This document shows positions 58,902 to 64,000 of a DNA stretch of 64,000 bases, piece by piece (the first letter of the stretch is position 1; each line of letters starts with the position of its first letter). The notes beneath the pieces are model-generated. The model was not told the origin of the DNA. It saw only the letters and a program-made list of their open reading frames with translations, and made no database searches. The position numbers and the translations under genes are program-made. The stretch is from Alternaria dauci (Eukaryota > Ascomycota > Dothideomycetes > Pleosporales > Pleosporaceae): contig NC_091274.1 in assembly GCF_042100115.1 (NCBI RefSeq), forward strand, positions 496,001 to 560,000. The letters run 5' to 3'.

Positions 58902-61379
58902 ATCTGACAGAGTTAATGAGCGGGCGCGAGAAGATATCATGACGTCGACGGGGCGAGTTTGGAGACTGGAAGCGAAGCGTACCGATTGGTCAGATCATCG
59001 TGGCTTTGCCGGCTCTCGGCAAGTGGCGTCATGGTATTTCTTTCATTCTACGCGTACATCAGAACATCGGAGTAACTCTCGTATCTACGCGTCCTCATAC
59101 GAGTACAAGCGCGTGTAGGTGTTGGGTGGGAGTGAAGAGGCCAGCCGACGCGTGTCGCGTTCTTAGCGGCTTGGCAATTTCTCATTAATTTCGCTACCCT
59201 CACGGCCAATCTTCCGACTCTCTTTACTTCCAGCACGATTTCGTTCGCCCACATTTCAAGTATTAAATTACATTACTATTCTTTTTGATCTGATGATTCT
59301 TTGTCCTGCGAACCCTCGGAAGATATTTGAAGACACATGCTCTGAGCGAGATAATGCCACGCGCTTCATCACGATAACCTTTTTTGCACGTGGATTGCTT
59401 CACAGGTCTTCTCATCGCCACCCCGAACAGAGTATGGATCTAAGAGTAGGACTCTGCTCATCGGCATTCCTGATGCTACATCTGCTTATGAAGTATCTAT
59501 AGTCTTCCTGCGCCACACTCATTGCAAGTCTCGAATCGAGATGATGCAAATGCTCTCGATTCGTAGGGTTCAAGCCAAGTGAAAAGGATGTGCCACATTG
59601 CTGCAGTGAAACAGATCCTAACATGTGTTATAAACCATCTATCCTATTGATGTTAAGCTCGACTCCAACATCTGGGCCAACGGCACGGTCCGCTTGCTGA
59701 CGCAGGATCACATTCATGGATATCGACAATGCCTCAACAAGCATTTGTTTCGATACCTGAGAGGCCGAAGGATGCCTTTTGGTCGTTTGTTGGGATGCAG
59801 GAGTTACAACAGTGGTCAGGACTGCCGTCGGCTAATATGAAGCTAACAACACGTACGAGGCTCCCCACTCATCCAGAGTCCTAGCCGCTTAACACCTCAG
59901 GACCAACCCATATGCACGCTGGGTTGGGTCCTCGGATAGCATCGCGATGCATTCGTTGAGCGGCACCTGTCAAATTCGCTCTGATCGAACAAGAATAAAT
60001 AGAATGGGTCCGCAAAGTGCATGGTGGCGGAGCATGACAACAGCTTCGTCCAAGCCTCAAGTCGGGAAGTACAAACAATCAAACTTTTTTTCGCATCCAG
60101 GAGCCTTGTGTGAACCTGGAGAGCTACGCGATAATATGAAGCAGCAGTTCACCCTGTCTGATCGACTTGATTTCAACCGACCGAGTATGGCATCGCATGA
60201 TATGACTACTAGCATGCGACACTCTTTGATATCAGCCTTGAGTCAGCCTCTGCCTGTGTATATCCCGACTCGACTTGCGAAAGGCATCCCGATGCGACGA
60301 CACAAAACGAACACAAAACAACAGGCAACACACACGCGATCCGAACACATCAGGCAGTCTCAGTCACCTGCAAAAGTTGACCCAATCATGCACAGAAAGG
60401 ACTTGGATTTCATCGCGTCCCTATTCACGACCGAACAACTTGAGCGCGAAACGTTAGTAATCTTAAAGTGTCCAACTCCCACCTAAACTCTTATTAATGA
60501 ACGTAGATTGGACACGTCAGAATGTCACGACAACGTTTTAGAGACCGGAACCGATCCGTTGACCCTCAGAGCCTGAATCATCATACTTGACGTATGTTTG
60601 CACAATCTTGGAAGCGTTGATGACGGTGCTCGGAGGACGAAAGGGGCCTTTTACGAAGGGTACGATAGTGCTCAATATATGTTTAAGAATTTTCTGCTGT
60701 TCGCCGGAATGTCTTGGCCTGTACTAATCAAGATTTTTTGTATTCGCAAGGACTATGCCTAATCACTGCCACCGGATTGAGTCGCTTGGAGCATTTTCCA
60801 GCTTAGAAAGGTCTGTTCCAGAACACTTTCGTTACAAGGGTTCTTTTTTAGTCGTCTGCGTTGTCTCAGATATAGATGGTGGGTCTCGATTCGGTCTCAA
60901 CGAGTTGTCCTTGCTTCCAATATCCTGGTCTATAATGTTCGCAAGAATCGATTCGTGGACCATGTCGCGTAGCTCTCTAGAAAGTTGATTCAACTCTACA
61001 GATCCTGTGGCTATTGCTAGATTATCGGTACGAGCATATTCTGTTGCCAGACGTAAGTTTACTGTTGAGTTTGCTCACGTCATTAGTTTCATGGAGTGAA
61101 TAGATTGGCATCGAACGAGTTGTGGTGTCTTATATCAAAGCTCAAGAGCTATACGTCTTATGAGTGTATTAGACGTCACATACTCGCCAAGAATTGCTAA
61201 GGAGTTAGTGTGGTTGCTTTCACTATACTTTGCGTAATTGCTAGGGCTACTAGGAAAACCCTGATGACGGTTTGCTGCCTGGACATCAAAAGTGCTGTAG
61301 AAATTCCGACGGCGCGCTCTGGATCGTATCACCAAAGCGCTTCTCGCTGTCTGGTCTCGATACCCGTCTCTTGGCTAAT
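58902..61379. other. Long intergenic stretch, no gene seen
   Basis: 2.5 kb. A frame at 59947-60486 (179 codons) has no family resemblance and biased composition and is not called. Around 59650-59830 there is a protein-like stretch that I could not identify. The right end is AT-rich promoter sequence. Confidence 0.4.
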
Positions 61380-63929
61380 ATGAATAGATACCACAATGAC
61401 CTCGACGAAGACCCTTTCTCGTCTTCATCGCCTGACTCGAATCCCGAAGAACCCGACACTCCTACTCGACCCCGCAGGGTGCCTTTCAATTCTAACTATT
61501 CGCTATCTGTACCACTACCGATGATCCATGAGAGCCCAGAAAACTCGACTGCTGCTTTGGAAAACAGTTCTCCCTCTAGGATGGCGCCGTTACCGACATC
61601 TGGTATAAACGAGTGGAAAGCTCAGATGAGAGATCTACCCTCTGTCCCGATGTTACCGTTTGCGACTCTCGGTTTCCGCAACCCCTACGCGGTCCCTGCT
61701 TTCCATCGCTTCGAGCTCACCACATCCGCAAGTCTGTCCTTCGATGCTCGGGTTCCGTGTCGCAACAATGGCCTTCCAATGGTAAATTTTGGTTTGGCTG
61801 CGCTCCAGATCTTACTTTCACAGCTTACTGGTACCGACGACTTCGTGATCGGTCTTGGACGCGCCTTGAAGGGCAAGGGTGATGTCATGCCGGTGCGTTT
61901 CCGGGGCGACTTGAGGCACAACTCCAGCCAACTCCTAGAGCAGACGAAGGCGACTATGAACGTGTCTAGAAGCTATATGCATGAGTCGGTCAAGACTTTA
62001 CTGTCCGAGTTGGATATCTCCCATCAAACACTGCTTCACCAGGTCACCTTCGCTTGGATCGCCAATGCGAATGCAACTACCCAGTCCACCAACATGTACT
62101 TTGAGCGTGCGCAAGACCTTGTACTCGTCGTTCGCGAAGACCACAAACGCAATCTAGTCGTGTTCGTTGGCCTGAACGACAAAACCTATGACAAAGAGCA
62201 TTGTAAAGTGGTGGCAGACATGTACGTTCGAGCGATGAAGCAACTAGTCGCTGGAGAGACTATTAGTATCGCCGATATGGACCTTATCGATCCAGCAGAA
62301 CGAAAGCTGAGTATGGAGCGTGGTACCGGAGTTGTACTCGAAGCCCCCTTTACTAGCATCCTCCAAAGGCTCCAGGAGGTCGTTACAGCAACGCCAAACG
62401 AGGTCGCCGTGAGAGACGAGCAAGGCGGTGCAACGACCTATATCGAACTTTTACGCCGAGCGATCGCCATGTCGTCAGACTTGAAGTGCCATGGAGTCGG
62501 TCGTGGCACTCCTGTATGCGTGATCGGTCCACCGACCATCGATCTGCTCAGCAGTGTTATTGCAATATGGTGCGCTGGCGGTATTTATATTCCTATTGAC
62601 CATCATCTCTCAGTTGATGACAATCTTCCTATCACCAAAAACGACGCCATTGAGTTCTGTGTGGTCAGCTCACCACACCTGGTGGACTATGCACTAGATC
62701 TCCAGCTTGGCACAGTGTTTTATTGTGGTGACATGGTCCACACCGAAGATTTCGATCAAGTTGAAGAGCCGCTGTCAGACGATATTGCTGTGGGGCTGCA
62801 TGTGCCGTCGCCAGATGGCATGTCAAAGGTTGTTATGTTAACACATGAGAATCTACAGACCCTGGTAACTTCCACTGCGTACTACTTTGACGACAAGCCA
62901 GTAGTACTACAGCATAGCAACTGGTCGTCAGACCTCGCACTCTTCCAGATCTTATTCGCCTTGGCATCCGGAGGTACACTCATCCTGACGGTAGACTCAG
63001 ATCCAGCCGACGTGCCGAAGATCATGGTACGACAGAAGATCACTATCACCATCGCGACACCATCTGAGTACTCTTCTTGGTTCCAACAGCCTCTCGGTAT
63101 GCTTGAGCATTGCAAATCCTGGAAATTTGCGCTCAGCACTGGAGAGAACATGTCGTCGTATGTTGTTCGAAACTTTGCTCGACTTCAAAATGACAATCTG
63201 GAGCTTGCGAACTTATATGGCTCGATCGAGACTACGATAGCTTGCTGCATGGGCTTCGTCGAGTACAAGGAGTATTCAGCCGACAAGCAAGGAAAGTTGA
63301 TTCCGGTAGGGAGAGCCTTGCCGAACTACCAGATCTGGGTAGGCGACCATCTGGGTAGAGCACTCCCTCCAGCTTGGACTGGCGATATCTGGGTTGATGG
63401 CCCGGGTGTTGGGTTTGGCTACTCCGGTTCTGAAGACGATGAAGATCGCTTCCAGGTGCATCCAGAAACCCAGTTGAGATGCTTCTGGACTGGTGACTGG
63501 GGATTTATCAACGATACTGGAGAGCTTTTTGTGGTCTCTCGATGTTTGGACCAGTCGATCGCGCAAATCCACGGGTTCCATATTGAGCTGGGAGATGTCT
63601 CACGAACTATCGTCGACCAGGCAAATGGTAGAGTAGCGGAGGCTGTCGTGGTCGTGAAGAGTAATAATGAGCAGGACGAGCCACAGATCCAGGCTTTTGT
63701 TGTCATGAGTGAGGCACCCAACCTGGAATCGCGCCCATATCTTCAAGAGTTACTGCTCGGCCTCAACCTCCCAGCATACATGCGCCCAACACGCGCCGTT
63801 ATCTGGAAGAAGCTACCGCGCACGTCTGGAGGCAGGGTTGACCGTCGCGCGTTGATGACAGTTTCCATACCAGACGCCGAGATTATTCAGGTCATGCGGC
63901 CGGCGGGCCCGTCGATAAGTGAGTCATGA
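61380..63929 (+). CDS. NRPS-like protein: half condensation domain plus degenerate adenylation domain (3' end uncertain)
   Basis: The open frame from ATG 61380 gives 849 residues. After a disordered Ser/Pro start, residues about 75-310 match the C-terminal half of condensation domains of PKS-NRPS type (GLAALQILLSQLTGTDDFVIGLG, then a DLVLVV-like strand); the HHxxxDG half is absent. Residues about 325-830 are an adenylation domain: AVRDEQGGATTYIELLRRA, VIAIWCAGGIYIPID, NLYGSIETT, FWTGDWGFINDTGEL and IHGFHIELGDV. Motif A3 is not TSGSTGxPKG but SPDGMSKVVMLTH, and A10 is GGRVDRRAL, without the usual Lys. A GTGAGT donor at 63919 in phase 1 just before the stop suggests that a further exon (for example a carrier domain) lies beyond the window. 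Confidence 0.75.
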   Translation: MNRYHNDLDEDPFSSSSPDSNPEEPDTPTRPRRVPFNSNYSLSVPLPMIHESPENSTAALENSSPSRMAPLPTSGINEWKAQMRDLPSVPMLPFATLGFRNPYAVPAFHRFELTTSASLSFDARVPCRNNGLPMVNFGLAALQILLSQLTGTDDFVIGLGRALKGKGDVMPVRFRGDLRHNSSQLLEQTKATMNVSRSYMHESVKTLLSELDISHQTLLHQVTFAWIANANATTQSTNMYFERAQDLVLVVREDHKRNLVVFVGLNDKTYDKEHCKVVADMYVRAMKQLVAGETISIADMDLIDPAERKLSMERGTGVVLEAPFTSILQRLQEVVTATPNEVAVRDEQGGATTYIELLRRAIAMSSDLKCHGVGRGTPVCVIGPPTIDLLSSVIAIWCAGGIYIPIDHHLSVDDNLPITKNDAIEFCVVSSPHLVDYALDLQLGTVFYCGDMVHTEDFDQVEEPLSDDIAVGLHVPSPDGMSKVVMLTHENLQTLVTSTAYYFDDKPVVLQHSNWSSDLALFQILFALASGGTLILTVDSDPADVPKIMVRQKITITIATPSEYSSWFQQPLGMLEHCKSWKFALSTGENMSSYVVRNFARLQNDNLELANLYGSIETTIACCMGFVEYKEYSADKQGKLIPVGRALPNYQIWVGDHLGRALPPAWTGDIWVDGPGVGFGYSGSEDDEDRFQVHPETQLRCFWTGDWGFINDTGELFVVSRCLDQSIAQIHGFHIELGDVSRTIVDQANGRVAEAVVVVKSNNEQDEPQIQAFVVMSEAPNLESRPYLQELLLGLNLPAYMRPTRAVIWKKLPRTSGGRVDRRALMTVSIPDAEIIQVMRPAGPSISES

Positions 63930-64000
63930 GGAAGGTCGAGTTTCTGTACAGACGTCTGGGGAGTGTCGAAGACGGCTGCAATCCCGTAGATAGGCAACAA
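63930..64000. other. Window edge, probable intron of the NRPS-like gene
   Basis: Follows the donor at 63919. Acceptor-like AGs occur near 63953 and 63989, but no continuation can be judged in 71 bases. Confidence 0.3.

Noticed and set aside
59947..60486. 179-codon plus-strand frame
   Set aside because: No family resemblance, odd composition, and no splice or neighbour support.
1..64000. CRISPR array, tRNA or rRNA genes
   Set aside because: No spaced repeats and no tRNA T-loop/acceptor pairing noticed by eye; a covariance-model scan would be needed to exclude tRNAs.

Overview
The window reads as nuclear DNA of a filamentous ascomycete, most likely a dothideomycete of the order Pleosporales. 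The reasons are compact genes with 45-115 nt introns (GT...CTRAY...YAG), fungal-only families (DUF7053, DUF1993, DUF1772, Rua1-type regulator, CBM18 lectin, ACS and DHA2 transporters), secondary-metabolism genes, and a nuclear copy of the mitochondrial ATP synthase subunit 8. The taxon is inferred from gene content. Gene models were spliced by hand; exon coordinates are in each entry.

Layout. 0-20 kb is housekeeping and accessory: a membrane-anchored surface protein (5' end outside the window), a Rua1-like regulator, an NmrA-like reductase diverging from nuclear ATP8, a secreted phospholipase A2, an ACS-family transporter, a decayed membrane-protein gene, a three-CBM18 secreted lectin, and DUF1772 and DUF1993 genes. 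20-32 kb is a decaying polyketide cluster: two related AflR-like regulators (one without its DNA-binding part), a MITE-like inverted-repeat element, a set of ACCTAGGT palindromes, and a cytochrome P450 cut off and joined to the rear of a highly reducing PKS that has lost its KS, has a shortened DH and carries an in-frame TAG. Two copies of a 33-bp motif lie in the same orientation on either side of this region.

32-46 kb returns to conserved genes: DUF7053, an F-box/LRR protein with a C-terminal CaaX box, an ALKBH6-like dioxygenase, a DOMON-cytochrome b561 protein, the histone chaperone Rtt106 and a four-TM protein. 46-64 kb is accessory: a 978-residue secreted protein of unknown family diverging from a small cysteine-containing secreted protein, a DHA2 transporter with a long N-terminal extension, an intronless family 1 glycosyltransferase, and an NRPS-like protein (half C domain plus a motif-degenerate A domain) whose 3' end probably lies beyond the window.

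The most notable observations are the nuclear ATP8 with its own presequence, the P450-PKS deletion fusion, and the intact NRPS-like reading frame lacking key adenylation residues. No tRNA, rRNA or CRISPR array was recognised by eye.
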